Part shown: positions 53,901 through 62,666 of the stretch, in pieces | How the letters are laid out: the number at the start of each line of letters is the position of its first letter | Numbering within the stretch: position 1 is the first letter of the stretch | From: Pempheris klunzingeri | Lineage: Eukaryota > Chordata > Actinopteri > Acropomatiformes > Pempheridae | DNA: 64,000 bases | Assembly (NCBI RefSeq): GCF_042242105.1 | Contig: NC_092021.1 | Location: 6,932,355 to 6,996,354, forward strand | Direction: 5' to 3' | Program-made: the position numbers and the translations under genes | The notes under the pieces: model-generated | The model's input: the letters and a program-made list of their open reading frames with translations, nothing else | What the model was told of the DNA's origin: nothing | Database searches by the model: none

Positions 53901-56900
53901 AAAAGGGGGAGAATGTGTGTGAAAAGCAGAAAAACAATCCCGATGAAGTAGGCGTAGCAGACGAGTCCAGGCACAGCGCGGAGGAAGGAAAGGCTTCGAG
54001 TGTCGGAGAGCTGGGTGGTGTTGCAGAGAACACCAACCCGGTGACGTCTTCACCCGTGGAGGAAGGATTAGATGCCGTTAAGCACGACTTTCAGGGTGAA
54101 GATTTGGCTTCACCGACGAGTGCAGGCCAAGTGGCCGGCAATAAAGAGCCACCACAGGCAGGGAAAGATGTGAAGAAGAACAGCAAGAAAGGAAAAGGCA
54201 AAGGCAAAGAGGACTGTAAGATGTCCTAGCTTATAGATGATGTACAGTGTAGAGATGCATATCATTTGATCTGCCGTTTATTAGCTCTGCTTAGCTGTTT
54301 ACAAAGTGGTAAAATAAAAATATGCAGAACCTAATAGCACTTGATTCTTTCCCAAATATTGGTGGAAGTATGTATACTCTTTCAGTTAAATCCATATAAG
54401 CAATCCACGGTCCAGACATCAGTGTTCATTGATGTCATATGTGCGAAAAATAGTTGCGTGTAGAGAAGAGAATGTAAACTGCTCTGTAGCGGTAAATCTT
54501 AATATTTGACTGTATTGCACTTGCTATGTGTTGTTACTGATGCACATTCATCAAGCTGCTTGTTAAGTCTCAGATTATATTGTTCTGTGACAGTACGGCA
54601 CAACATTTTCTGCATGGATTCATTTCATAGGCAGACAGTAAAAAACACAAATGTTGTCATTAGTTGTCATTAAGAGTCGTGGACCAGCTTTTTCATGCTC
54701 TAGCTGTAATATTGATGGTTGAAATGAAAAATGTTTGGAGACCCTGGTCTGTTCTCAGGGATTAATGAGACTTTTCCATCCGTCTGTTTTTCACGGAGTC
54801 TGAATTCCAAAGCATGATAGATATACGTACGATATACTCTGGTGCACTTCATGGAAAAGACGAATGTGTGAAATGCCAATAAATACCCTGTTGCTCCCAA
54901 TTTGTAATACTGATCTAAATGCACAAAACAATTTGTCACCTCTCGACAAGAAGCGTTACCTCCATCCTTTTCAGTCAGCACATTTACACCAAGACGTCCA
55001 CGTCTTCTGAAACCTAACTGTGTGAATGTAGTCCCACCAGCTGTGTGCTCTTGCAGTGACCCTCTTCTCCACAGTCTGCGCATGCTAACATTCCCCCTCA
55101 CACCCCCGCTCCACCACTATCCCATGGATGCCTGCTCTGTTGCATGCATCAACCTCCCACCCTGACCCAGCCCCCCCCCCCTCCTCCTCCCCACCATCTC
55201 CTTGGCTCCTCCCACCCCTGGTATGTTAACTTGTTTTTATCTTTTTAAAGACGGACAGTAGCAAATCATGATTAATTAGCGTTGTCTTATTACATCGTGA
55301 TGCATGCAGTTCCATTTGAATCAGTGACCATGACTCAGGTGAGACCTTACTCCTGTCTTCTCAAACGTGTGTTTTATCTTGCAGAGATTCGCCTGAGGAA
55401 ACTGGTGGATGAGCGTGAAAAAATGATAGAGCAGGTGGGTCAGTGATCGCCATCATCATGGGAGACGGGGATGCTTACTTTTGATCAAACTGCATGTCTC
55501 TCAGTGAAAAAGAGAGCTCACATACATAAAGCAGACAGACTACAGTAGGTCACAGTGATAGCAGACTGCTGCATGGCCATTTTCCTTCAGTTGCTACAGA
55601 TTAGTTTCCCCCGTTACCAGGAAGATTCAGGGGCCAACAGTTAACTTCTTATTGCAGAGTTTAGTCTGAATGCTGCAATCGCGATCTATATGTGTCTTAT
55701 GTTAGCATCCTATTACCAGACTAAAACCACGACTACCAAGTATTTCCTGTGTGGATCATTGATGTGTTTTTATATTGGATGGATTTATTTGGATGACATT
55801 GGAGCTCTGTGACAAGTGGAACAGGATACATCAGACACATCACCGTGTCGCACTGTTGCGCTGGGTGACATGTTCTTTCATTACCATGAACACGCACTGG
55901 AGTTTATTTTGAGTCAGTCCCTCATAAGCTGTGCTGCTGCAGAAAAGACTCACTGGAGTCCCAAATGTGTATTAATCCGCAGCTGAACATAGGCCCCAAC
56001 AAATGCACAAATGTCTTTTCCTTTTTGGGGTAATGTTAAAATGCTAAAAACTACAGCAGACAGCTGTTTTGGGAAACTACTGAGGCCTTTTTTCGTAAAA
56101 AGGAAATGTTATATTTGTCTGCCAGATTTATGTCTTCAGTAGGAATCAGTGCCCCCTCCGCTGTTTGAGTGCCACAGACAGGGTAGGTGACCCAGAAAGT
56201 ATCAAGGATATTAAAAAAAAGTAGAATTTAATACCTTTAATTTTCCTTTAAACTCCTCTAAAAGACATTTACTGGATCTTTTATGAGGACACAGTGTTAT
56301 ACAGTGTCAGTAGCCTATCAGTGGGTGAGGTGGCCGTCATTACAGCGTAGCGTATATAAAAAATGTCTCCCATGAGAACTCGAGAATGTGAGTTGATGAC
56401 GTGTCGTGGCTCCATTCACAGGTAAAGAAACTAAAGGCCCAGCTGGATCAGAAGACTCAGCGGAATGGCACAGAGAACACTTCAAGCCCAGATGGTGAAA
56501 TTCTTGAAAACGGCAATGATCCAAACATAATAGAGCTGCAGAGTAAGTACACACACGCACAAACACAGGCAGTCCAAATGAGCTCTCCTTCAATATCTAG
56601 AATGTTTTTCTTTTCCAAATCTTTCCAGGAGATTCAAACAGGCAAATAAGTGATATGAAATTCAAACTTGTGAAGGCAGAACAAGAAGCCACCGCTTTGG
56701 AGCAAAATGTAAGTTCTTTCTTTTAGTCACACTCCTATTCCTAGTGCTATAGTCATTGTTAGTACGTTGGTTGCTATTTGTGTTGTGTGTGTGTCTCTCT
56801 CTGTCTCTCTCTCTCTCTGTCTCTCTCTCTCTCTCTCTGTCCAACCTCCACCCAACTCGGACCCTGACACAAGCTGCCCACATTGAGCCTGGGTCTGTTC

Positions 56901-57511
56901 CAGGTTTCTTCCCCTTAAAGGGGAGTTCTTCCTGCCACTGTTGCTCAATATAATATCTGATGCTGCTCATGTGGGGATTCTTGAATCCTTAATGTTGAAT
57001 TCCTGAATCGTTGGGTCTCTCTCTTATTAAAGAGTTTGGTCTAGAGTTTGGTCTAGACTAGGCTGTTGTGAATTGGCGCTATATAAATAAAGATTGATTG
57101 ATAAGTTGAGAAGAGGAATTATGAATTCAGCATATACTCAAAAACATGACAATATTCACACTTCATGGTTTTTTTTTAAAATTGTTGTTAATGTTTGTTT
57201 CCAGGTGACCAGACTCGAGGGTCAGGTGATGCGCTACAGGTCTGCAGCAGAGAACTCCGAGAAAGTGGAGGACGAGCTGAAGGCAGAGAAACGGAAGCTA
57301 CAGAGAGAGGTACTGCTGTTCTCTCACACCGCAAAAAATTACAAGGGAGCTTCTGCAAGCGGTTCTGATTTAACACACTCCCTCTCCCCGTTTGACCAAA
57401 TAGTTGCGATCAGCGCTGGACAAGGTGGACGAGCTGGAGTCGAACAACAGCCACCTATCTAAAAGACTGGAGAAGATGAAGAGCAGTCGCGGCATGGCCC
57501 AGACGCCGTAG
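16323..57511 (+). CDS. lrrfip1: LRR flightless-interacting protein 1 (whole gene span)
   Basis: At least 29 coding exons. The start [10 protein letters not shown]…AEDDALN and the exon-2 sequence [20 protein letters not shown] are hallmark LRRFIP1 sequence. LRRFIP1 binds Flightless-I and Dishevelled, senses nucleic acid upstream of beta-catenin/p300, and as GCF2 represses promoters such as EGFR and TNF. The protein is mainly cytoplasmic coiled coil. Exons 1-23 encode 590 residues plus one base. From there the message can use exon 24 (terminal, 51042-54229; about 1652 residues in all) or exons 25-29 (55385-57511; about 744 residues). Every exon from 1 to 22 has a length divisible by three and starts in phase 0, so any can be skipped in frame. 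The paralog LRRFIP2 was considered; the exon-24 tail KGKEDCKMS and the place beside rab17 indicate LRRFIP1. Confidence 0.94.
18787..18960. repeat. Dispersed teleost repeat
   Basis: TTGGAAAGTAACTCTAAATG, then GTACTCTACTTAAGTACAAA and CTACTTCTACTCCACAAACC, form the common fish element full of TACTT/AAGTA words. A second, older copy is at 5358-5560. Confidence 0.6.
20455..20700. repeat. Dispersed repeat, copy 1 of an inverted pair
   Basis: Begins CATAGACTATAAAAGAAGTG, then GACGTAGCCACCGTGATG. The reverse complement of 22850-23035 begins CATAGACTGTATATAAGTAG, then ACGAAGCCACC. The similarity continues for about 150 bp. Confidence 0.55.
20884..21015. repeat. Dispersed 'GCTAACATGCTA' repeat
   Basis: Rich in TTAGCATGCTAA-like palindromic words (AATGTTAGCATGCTAATATG, GTTGGCATGCTGACATTAGC). 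A familiar interspersed sequence in fish introns. Confidence 0.5.
22850..23035. repeat. Dispersed repeat, copy 2 of an inverted pair
   Basis: Opposite orientation to 20455-20700. It includes CCAAGACGGCTGTAAAGTGA and GTGGTGGCTTCGTCTACTTA; the end CAGTCTATGATTAC mirrors the start of copy 1. Confidence 0.55.
23757..23930. repeat. Dispersed repeat ending in (CA)n
   Basis: CATTCACTGGTGGCAGCGGC, then TACCATGCAAGGAGCCAACC, then a (CA)n run at 23876-23902. This block recurs across fish genomes as I remember it; only one copy is in this window. Confidence 0.45.
25728..25830. repeat. Dispersed repeat ('CATTACATTACA…CAAAGCAACTT')
   Basis: CATTACATTACATAACATTT followed by TCCAAAGCAACTT is the remnant of a very common teleost element whose consensus has TTTTATCCAAAGCGACTTAC. 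It is degraded. Confidence 0.4.
31984..40366 (+). CDS. lrrfip1: lrrfip1 exons 2-7, N-terminal coil and acidic/serine segment
   Basis: Exons: 31984-32070 ([19 protein letters not shown]), 37578-37595 (an 18-bp microexon, IFQVQK), 37762-37833 ([12 protein letters not shown] through WGDIEQWM), 39116-39157 ([14 protein letters not shown]), 40069-40119 ([17 protein letters not shown]) and 40337-40366 ([10 protein letters not shown]). All start and end in phase 0 and have good GT/AG borders. The order [30 protein letters not shown] matches longer LRRFIP1 isoforms of mammals. Exon 7 is short and less certain; it is supported by clean splice sites and frame. Confidence 0.88.
34740..34982 (+). promoter_or_regulatory. 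lrrfip1: Candidate internal promoter and alternative first exon of lrrfip1
   Basis: A CpG-richer island inside intron 2 stands out from its AT-rich surroundings. It ends in GGAGCACG/GTGAGTCG, a strong donor at 34983. The ATGs inside it open only very short frames, so it would be a non-coding exon splicing to the microexon at 37578 or to 37762. Mammalian LRRFIP1 also has alternative starts. No transcript evidence is available here. Confidence 0.35.
36885..37055. repeat. Foldback-family copy
   Basis: AGCTGTTTCCCCCTGTTTCC, then AGTCTTTATGCTAAGCTAAG, is nearly identical to 2030-2070. The tail AATAAGCATATTTCCCCAAA corresponds to the terminal repeat. Confidence 0.6.
38402..38707. mobile_element. 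hAT-type non-autonomous element, copy 1
   Basis: Starts TAGAGCTGCAACAATTAGTC and ends GACTGCAGCCCTA, an inverted match of about 12 bp. The interior is AT-rich with ATTAATCGATTAG words. The flanking 8 bp (CCCTCAAC and CTCCCAAG) match at five positions, a weak target duplication. It lies in the intron after the exon at 37762. A shorter relative lies at 63202-63399. Confidence 0.65.
41206..46360 (+). CDS. lrrfip1: lrrfip1 exons 8-17, Ser/Arg-rich modular segment
   Basis: Exons: 41206-41271 (basic [15 protein letters not shown]), 41357-41398 ([14 protein letters not shown]), 41522-41578 ([19 protein letters not shown]), 42304-42363 ([20 protein letters not shown]), 43042-43125, 43754-43816, 44281-44370 ([20 protein letters not shown]), 45350-45448, 46035-46061 (VEDRDYLEK, 27 bp) and 46235-46360 ([15 protein letters not shown]). 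All are phase 0. The basic and Ser-rich cassettes resemble those of LRRFIP2 and of long LRRFIP1 forms. Exons at 41522 and 42304 are similar to each other and look like a tandem exon duplication. The segment is low-complexity and probably disordered. Confidence 0.88.
46837..49812 (+). CDS. lrrfip1: lrrfip1 exons 18-23, central coiled coil
   Basis: Exons: 46837-46908 ([16 protein letters not shown]), 47492-47662 ([19 protein letters not shown]…), 48667-48759 ([18 protein letters not shown]), 49009-49101, 49278-49370 ([18 protein letters not shown]) and 49668-49812 ([14 protein letters not shown]). The first five form a continuous heptad coiled coil, the DUF2051 core shared by LRRFIP1 and LRRFIP2, which mediates dimerisation and partner binding. 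Exon 23 breaks the coil, is polar, and ends with one spare base, which sets the phase for both alternative 3' ends. Confidence 0.93.
51042..54229 (+). CDS. lrrfip1: lrrfip1 exon 24, long alternative terminal exon
   Basis: A single 3188-bp exon begins GCAACACAGAG after a CTCTCAG acceptor at 51041 and completes the split codon of exon 23. It encodes about 1062 residues to TAG at 54227. The sequence is acidic, low-complexity and coil-poor. It contains a poly-Lys/Arg cluster (about 51711-51752, [14 protein letters not shown]), four degenerate repeats of about 41 residues (about 51876-52305), a 12-bp minisatellite (52703-52918) and an acidic block with [10 protein letters not shown] (about 53600-53660). 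It ends [11 protein letters not shown]. The human long form, the GCF2-type isoform, has the same kind of exon with a Lys-rich patch and ends in a very similar KEDCxMS. It is not a separate gene: there is no suitable start codon, since the frame opens upstream of the acceptor. Confidence 0.9.
52703..52918 (+). repeat. lrrfip1: Coding 12-bp minisatellite in lrrfip1
   Basis: Eighteen 12-bp units encode EPPS or ELQA, the last degraded to ELTA. EPPS is written in two synonymous ways (GAGCCGCCGTCA and GAGCCACCATCA), arranged in blocks, which suggests recent unequal exchange. Copy number probably varies between individuals. Confidence 0.9.
54313..54318 (+). terminator. lrrfip1: Poly(A) signal for the exon-24 isoform
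   Basis: AATAAA 84 bases after the exon-24 stop codon. A second AATAAA at 54878-54883 could serve a longer 3' UTR. Confidence 0.55.
55385..57511 (+). CDS. lrrfip1: lrrfip1 exons 25-29, alternative coiled-coil C-terminus
   Basis: Exons: 55385-55434 ([17 protein letters not shown]), 56422-56542 ([13 protein letters not shown]…), 56629-56708 ([20 protein letters not shown]), 57205-57309 ([20 protein letters not shown]) and 57404-57511 ([15 protein letters not shown]…[10 protein letters not shown], stop TAG). Exon 25 starts in the phase that joins exon 23, so these exons replace exon 24. The sequence matches the C-terminal coiled coil of the short LRRFIP1 form and of LRRFIP2. The result is a long, unbroken coil to near the stop codon. 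Confidence 0.93.
56794..56840 (+). repeat. TCTCTG/TCTC simple repeat
   Basis: Pyrimidine-rich run of TCTCTCTG and TC units in the intron between exons 27 and 28; the reverse strand gives a spurious Arg/Glu frame. Confidence 0.85.
56866..57105 (+). mobile_element. Non-LTR retroelement 3' end
   Basis: ATTGAGCCTGGGTCTGTTCC, AGGTTTCTTCC and AAGGGGAGTTCTTCC are followed by GGCGCTATATAAATAAAGAT with a (TTGA)n tail. This is a widespread teleost sequence. It lies in the lrrfip1 intron between exons 27 and 28. GTTTGGTCTAGA is duplicated in tandem near 57030-57058. Confidence 0.65.
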
Positions 57512-58023
57512 AAACGCCCCCTCGCCCTCCCGCTCACATAGGCTCGGCTTTCTCTCTATCCAAACTGGCTGATCACTTGGAAAATAGTCATCCTGCATTT
57601 TGGGTCTCTCCTCCATCTGCCTGATTGCAACATTTAGAAAAAGAATCACGAAACATAGTAATTATATCCACAGAATAGAGAACACAAACAAGCAATGTGC
57701 CATTTCTTTATCTGTTTTCTGGCCGATGAGAATTCTTCGCAGGGGGGAGCGGATGTTTGTGTACCATGAGACTTTTAATGGAAGCTCCGCGCTGCTCTTC
57801 CAAAAGGGGTGGGGGGCACAGGGAGAGTCCCAGGACTGAGCAGCACCAAGAAGACTTCTCTGTTCTTCAGTGTAGCGAGAGACAAAATGTTGCACTGTCC
57901 TCTCACAGAGACTCGAGATATTGGCTTGCCTTGCTCCCATGGAGGACGAGAGACTCAAGAAGAGACAGAGACAGACGGAGCCAGCGTCCATGGCCCCAGA
58001 CTGCTGAGGAGACACGAGTGCTT

Positions 58024-58061
<38 letters not shown>

Positions 58062-58545
58062 GAATGACAGAAATTGAGTGTATTTTCCTCATCTGACCTT
58101 TTTCTCATTTGAATCCAAAGCCAAAAGTATTTTTAGAATCGTAAATGTCTGGGTGCGTTTGTCACTGTGGTAAGAACCCAACCTTTGGAACGGACACCCA
58201 ACACAATATAATCATCACAGTCAAAAGTCACCAGCTTTCAGTCGTAGTTCCTTTATGTAGCCAGCAGCCTGATGCAGGTTGCTGAACATTCGACCCACAG
58301 CGTGTAACCGCCCTTCTGCTGAGATCCAGTCACATCTCCGAGCTTCTTTCTGCTTCATATAGTCAGTCACTGGTTGGCTCTTGCTCACACACACACTTCG
58401 TAGCTGAGACGTACTGAATAAATGTGACAACGGGGACTCAAAGCGGTGTTAGCAGGAGATACCGAACACACTGGGGAGACGCTGCTTCACTGTTTACAAA
58501 GCTTTAATGTTTGTAAGGAAACATAAAGAAGTGTAATCTTCGTGC

Positions 58546-58551
58546 AATAAA
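58546..58551 (+). terminator. lrrfip1: Poly(A) signal for the coiled-coil isoform
   Basis: AATAAA about 1 kb after the stop at 57511; the 3' UTR contains a (GT)n array at 58027-58058. The tyw5 stop on the other strand is 525 bp further on, so the two genes converge. Confidence 0.6.
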
Positions 58552-59075
58552 TGTTCAAACCATATCGGCATCTGCATTTTACTCGTGGACAACACAGTCC
58601 GAGATCACAGAGAGTAAGAAGACTTGTCTGAGGTTCTTTCCCCCATTTCTTTATACATATATCAGTCTATTAGTGAAGCACCACCGCCATCACTAAAAAA
58701 AACCATTTGCTTACTTCCATTCTAATGTACAAACTGTGTTTTAATGGGCATTTTCATGTTGTAACAAGATGCAGTTGTGAAACTGTTTTTCACTCGATAC
58801 CAGATTCTGTTTTTACAGTAGACTTGTTAGTACAGTAGCTTCTACACAAAGATTTTATAGTTAAAATTAAATGATTTGGTGTCTGATAACAGGTTTTTAT
58901 AATAATGACGCTAAACAGATGTGTAATATGTTGAGCTTTATGTTCTTATTATATCTTGTAAAATCAAGCTCATCCAGACTCCGCTCTGCTGATCAGCTTC
59001 CAGTCTGAAGGTCATCTGACCAAAACAAAGCCCAGCACAGGTGTTCGAGTGGCTCCTCCATATTTCTCTGGGCGC

Positions 59076-61866
59076 TCATCCGGGTTTGGTGAACTGGCTT
59101 GTGGGTAACGTACTGTGAGAGCCCCCCTGTGCGCCCCAGTGCGTCGTCCTCTGCCGGATGCGCTGTATCATTCGGCGCCCATAGAAGTCCCGATAATCAG
59201 CCGGGAGTTCATCCAGAGTGTGTAGCGCCCTCTCCAGCGCCTGAAGGGCTCGGGTAGCTGCCACCGGGTCTTTGTTGCCGTACGGGTCCTTTTTGTCGTA
59301 GCTGTCGGCAGGCAGGTGGCGCCAGAACACATTGACGCCCACACCGAACTGCAGTGCCAGGGTGTTGTGGAACCACAGGGCTGAGGGAGAGCACATGAGA
59401 AACTAGTAGCATGTTTATTCAGTGTTGATATGAAGCTTCCATTGGAGATGGAGGAGTTAGATTAGACATTAATGTGGATCCAGTTTAAGATACTTTATAT
59501 AATTATATGCACATATGTTTTCATGATGATAAATATGGTGGGTAAAAAGTAAAATCTTTCCCACTGAAATGTAAAAGTATGGAGTTAATACTCGAGAGAA
59601 GCGACAGTATGTAGCTCACCAGGGATAAAAAGCAGATCTCCTGGCTCCAGCACGCACTCGTATCTCTTCGCCTTCACAAACTCCGGAAACCGCTTCAGGT
59701 CCGGCGAGTCGATGTCCAGGACCTCTGATTTGTCCCCCGACAGGTACAGGTGCAGTGCATCCTGGGGGCTGTACAGGACCGCTCTCTTCATCCCCGTCAC
59801 CTGAGCCAGCAGGTTATCCATCACCTGAGGGAGCGAAGACCAAAGAGCACAGGAGGGAGAGCTTAGAAATTCAACAGCGAGACCGGCCATGAATGTTTGA
59901 GGCCACTTTGAGCTCCAATTGAGTATTAAAAAAAAAAAAAAAAACCTGTACAGATAAGTGGAGAAACTGAGAGCAGAACACTGACGTCGTAGTGTGTCCA
60001 CAGCTGCAGACCACAGGAGCTGATGCGGAACACGCTGGAGAAAAACTGATCAGGTGAAAAGAACTCTGGGATGTGAAAATCCTCCGCCAAGTCTGGGAAC
60101 TGTTTGCTCAGATCAGCAGGTTCCTGTGGGGGAGACGTTTATGTTCCAGAGTCACACCGAAGACGTCTTTTTTTTAGTGGCAGCAGAAGGTGAACGGTTC
60201 TGTAGTCACAGATTCAGTAACAGCCTCTAATACCTTTCGTACGTCCTCTCCCAGCGATCGAAGATAATAGCTCTCATCCTAGAATGAGATCAAGCGGCAT
60301 TAACAACGGGCTGTTAATAAAAAGTGTACTGTAACTTTATTTCATTATCCTCACCTCACAGAGGAAGAAGTCGGCGTGTTTCTTTTCTGATGCCCTTTTC
60401 ACAAACTCCCTGAAAGGCAGAGTCCTGCGAAATGAAGAGGTGCAGCTGAGAGCTCCGGCAGAAGAAGGCGCCTCGGTCTGTGTGTGAGGACGGAGAGCTC
60501 ACCTGTACGCAAAGTTCTTATGGAGGAAGTCCATCTGTGGCACCGTGGACACGTGGATCTTCACTTCCTTGTCTCCCCCTTTCTGTCCGAGGTATCCGGC
60601 CGTCCACTTCTCCAGGCACGGTCCGAGACACACGCCTCTGAGCACGGCCGGCCTGCGCTGGAGAGCGAGCGTTACACTTAAACACCACAGTTATCACGGC
60701 TTTGTGTTTTCCTTTTGTTTTTAATCCTTCATTTGCAGTTCATGCTCGCCCAGTTTGGCTCAGCTTAGCGTTTATTGTTTAAAAATGTTTGTTTTAATTT
60801 GGTTTTTATTAATTTTAGTGTTTTTTATTATAATATGGGGGGTATTTGTCAGAGGCAAGATCAAATCTGGTATTACAATACAAACACAACACTTCAGTCT
60901 CAATACACATCTGCACCAATGCTGCTTCATGCGGGTCGCTTTGACAAATTTGACCAAAATAACAAAAAGACTAAAACTATCTCTTTTTTAATTATTTTAT
61001 CTAGTTGAGTAAGGACACAATATTTCACACACAATATTTCTGTCTCGTGTACATTTTTTTCAGTTATTTAAATGTTTTCCTCACACCTAGTTTTACTGTT
61101 TAGTTTTCATAGACTATAATAACCTTGGTCCCAACCTGCACACACACCTGTCTGATGGCAAACACACGGATGTAGCCCTGATCCGGCATTATAATGTCAT
61201 GCATGATGAAACCTAGAGTTTAAAAATGTGGGCTGGGACAGTCTAATAAACAGATGCTACTAAAGAGGCATTATTGGAATTGTAGGACTTTTAGGAAAGA
61301 GACTCGTAGAGGCTAAAAGTCCAGATTACTGAATGTCTGCATGTCTACAATACTCCTGTATGACATTAAACACACTGGTAGGCCAGTGGATTCAGTCTGA
61401 CAGCACTTGGTTGTGTCTATGTAACACCTGCTCTTCTGATGTTTCCTAACACACAGCTACACAGTGGACATGATTCCATTATTGATTAATCTGATTAATC
61501 AGATTTTTTTAATAACATTTTATTCTTTAAAATGTCACAAAATAGTGACAAATGTCCATCATAGAGTCTCTGAGACCAAAGTGCCGTCTTCACTTTGCTA
61601 GTTTTCCCTGATCTGCATGCATTAAGTTTTTAAATGACTGTAATAAATGACAGATTCTGAAAACTGTGGGTGAAGCTGCAGAATCAGCAGCAGCTCCAGC
61701 AGCCTGGTCTGAGCTGCAGCCATGACTCCAGGCAGCAGTCTGGTCTGAGCTGCAGCCATGACTCCAGGCAGCACACCGCTCTTACCTCCGGGTAAATGTC
61801 TCGCAGAAAAACCTCCTTGTCTACTTCTGTAAATACCGGCACCGCTACTTTTTCCTGCGCCTCCAT
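59076..61866 (-). CDS. tyw5: tRNA wybutosine-synthesising protein 5 (JmjC hydroxylase)
   Basis: Seven exons in coding order: 61866-61786, 60657-60503, 60424-60355, 60278-60234, 60123-59986, 59824-59620 and 59380-59076. They join in frame to 332 residues (human 315). The JmjC iron site is visible as His161 and Asp163 in LWTHYD at the end of exon 5, and His236 in ALWFHN at the start of exon 7. Family signatures include [46 protein letters not shown] and [14 protein letters not shown]5 is the Fe(II)/2-oxoglutarate oxygenase that hydroxylates wybutosine at position 37 of phenylalanine tRNA. The start codon has G at -3 and +4. The C-terminal tail after [10 protein letters not shown] is Ser/Thr/Gly-rich and of doubtful conservation. 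The gene converges with lrrfip1 and is head to head with maip1, as in human. Confidence 0.94.
61704..61775. repeat. 36-bp tandem duplication
   Basis: Two nearly exact copies of a 36-bp unit starting CTGGTCTGAGCTGCAGCCAT (61704 and 61740) lie next to the tyw5 exon 1 donor. Confidence 0.8.
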
Positions 61867-62200
61867 TTCACATGATATGGTTCAGAAAAGTAACCAGCTG
61901 GTGAGAGCACCAGTGAACTTCCTGGGTGTCACATTGTTAGTGTTCCCCATGGAAATAAAAAAAAAAAAAAGCAAAAAAGTGAACTTCGACTATAAATATA
62001 TATATATATATTGTGGCGTGTTTATTATGAATAATAGGATTTTAGGCATTTGCTAAAATTGCGTCATATTCTCAGTATTGTGTTGCTTGACACTGTATTT
62101 TTTTTAATATTAATGTTTGTTCCTCACCGGAAGATACAAGAAGACGGACAAGACTTCCGAATGTAAAAAAAGAAGAAGACGAAGAAGAAGAAAAAAAAAG
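61867..62200. promoter_or_regulatory. Bidirectional tyw5/maip1 promoter
   Basis: The two start codons are 334 bp apart and face away from each other. Two ETS-type sites lie close to maip1: ACCGGAAG at 62126-62133, and ACTTCCG (reverse of CGGAAGT) at 62153-62159. ETS/GABPA sites are typical of promoters for mitochondrial genes such as maip1. No TATA box was seen at a sensible place. A purine run (GAAGAA) precedes the maip1 ATG. Confidence 0.55.
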
Positions 62201-62666
62201 ATGGCGCTGCCCATATTAAGAGGTTGTTCCAGGTTGCCATCAGCAGTTAGCTTTACCCGTCTGTATTTGAGTGAAAGTATCCTCCTGAACGGGTCCGCCA
62301 GAACACCGCTCCCTCCCCGGACAGCTGCCGTCCGCCCGTACAGCTCGGACCGGGGCGGGCAGAAGCAGAACCCGAGCGTGGTGTTCGTCGGCGTCCCGAA
62401 CCCCTTCATTTGGTTCCGCACCCGAATATACTACTTTCTGATCAGGGCTTACTTTGATAAAGAGTTCAGCATTGAAGAGTTCACGAAAGGAGCGAAGCAG
62501 GTCTGTGACGACCTGAAAATACCTGATGATGACACAGATAATACAGCCTCACCTTGTGTATCCACCATCACACTCATCTTGTGAACTCTTGCAGGCCTTC
62601 TCTCATGTCTCCAGGCTGCTGTCACTGTGTCAGTTTGAAGCTTTGGAGGGACTCGTGGCCAAAGAC
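62201..62666 (+). CDS. maip1: m-AAA protease-interacting protein 1, exons 1-2 (gene continues beyond window)
   Basis: Exon 1 is 62201-62500 (100 codons) and exon 2 is 62595-62666 (24 codons); both are phase 0 with GT/AG borders. The first 50 residues are rich in Arg, Ser and Leu and poor in acid, a mitochondrial targeting sequence. Then VVFVGVPNPFIWFRTRIYYF, LIRAYFDKEFSIEEFTKGAK, and in exon 2 AFSHVSRLLS…ALEGLVAKD follow the human MAIP1 (C2orf47) order. MAIP1 is a matrix protein that binds the m-AAA protease AFG3L2 and helps sort the uniporter regulator EMRE. The remaining exons were not found before the window end. Start context is AAGATGG. Confidence 0.92.

Noticed and set aside
51062..54229. 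The 1055-codon frame as an independent single-exon gene
   Set aside because: The frame is open upstream to a good acceptor at 51041, has no suitable ATG at its start, and its phase joins lrrfip1 exon 23. The C-terminus matches the LRRFIP1 long form.
57662..58108. Frames on both strands in the lrrfip1 3' UTR
   Set aside because: They depend on a (GT)n array and lie after the lrrfip1 stop codon; no domain or splice support.
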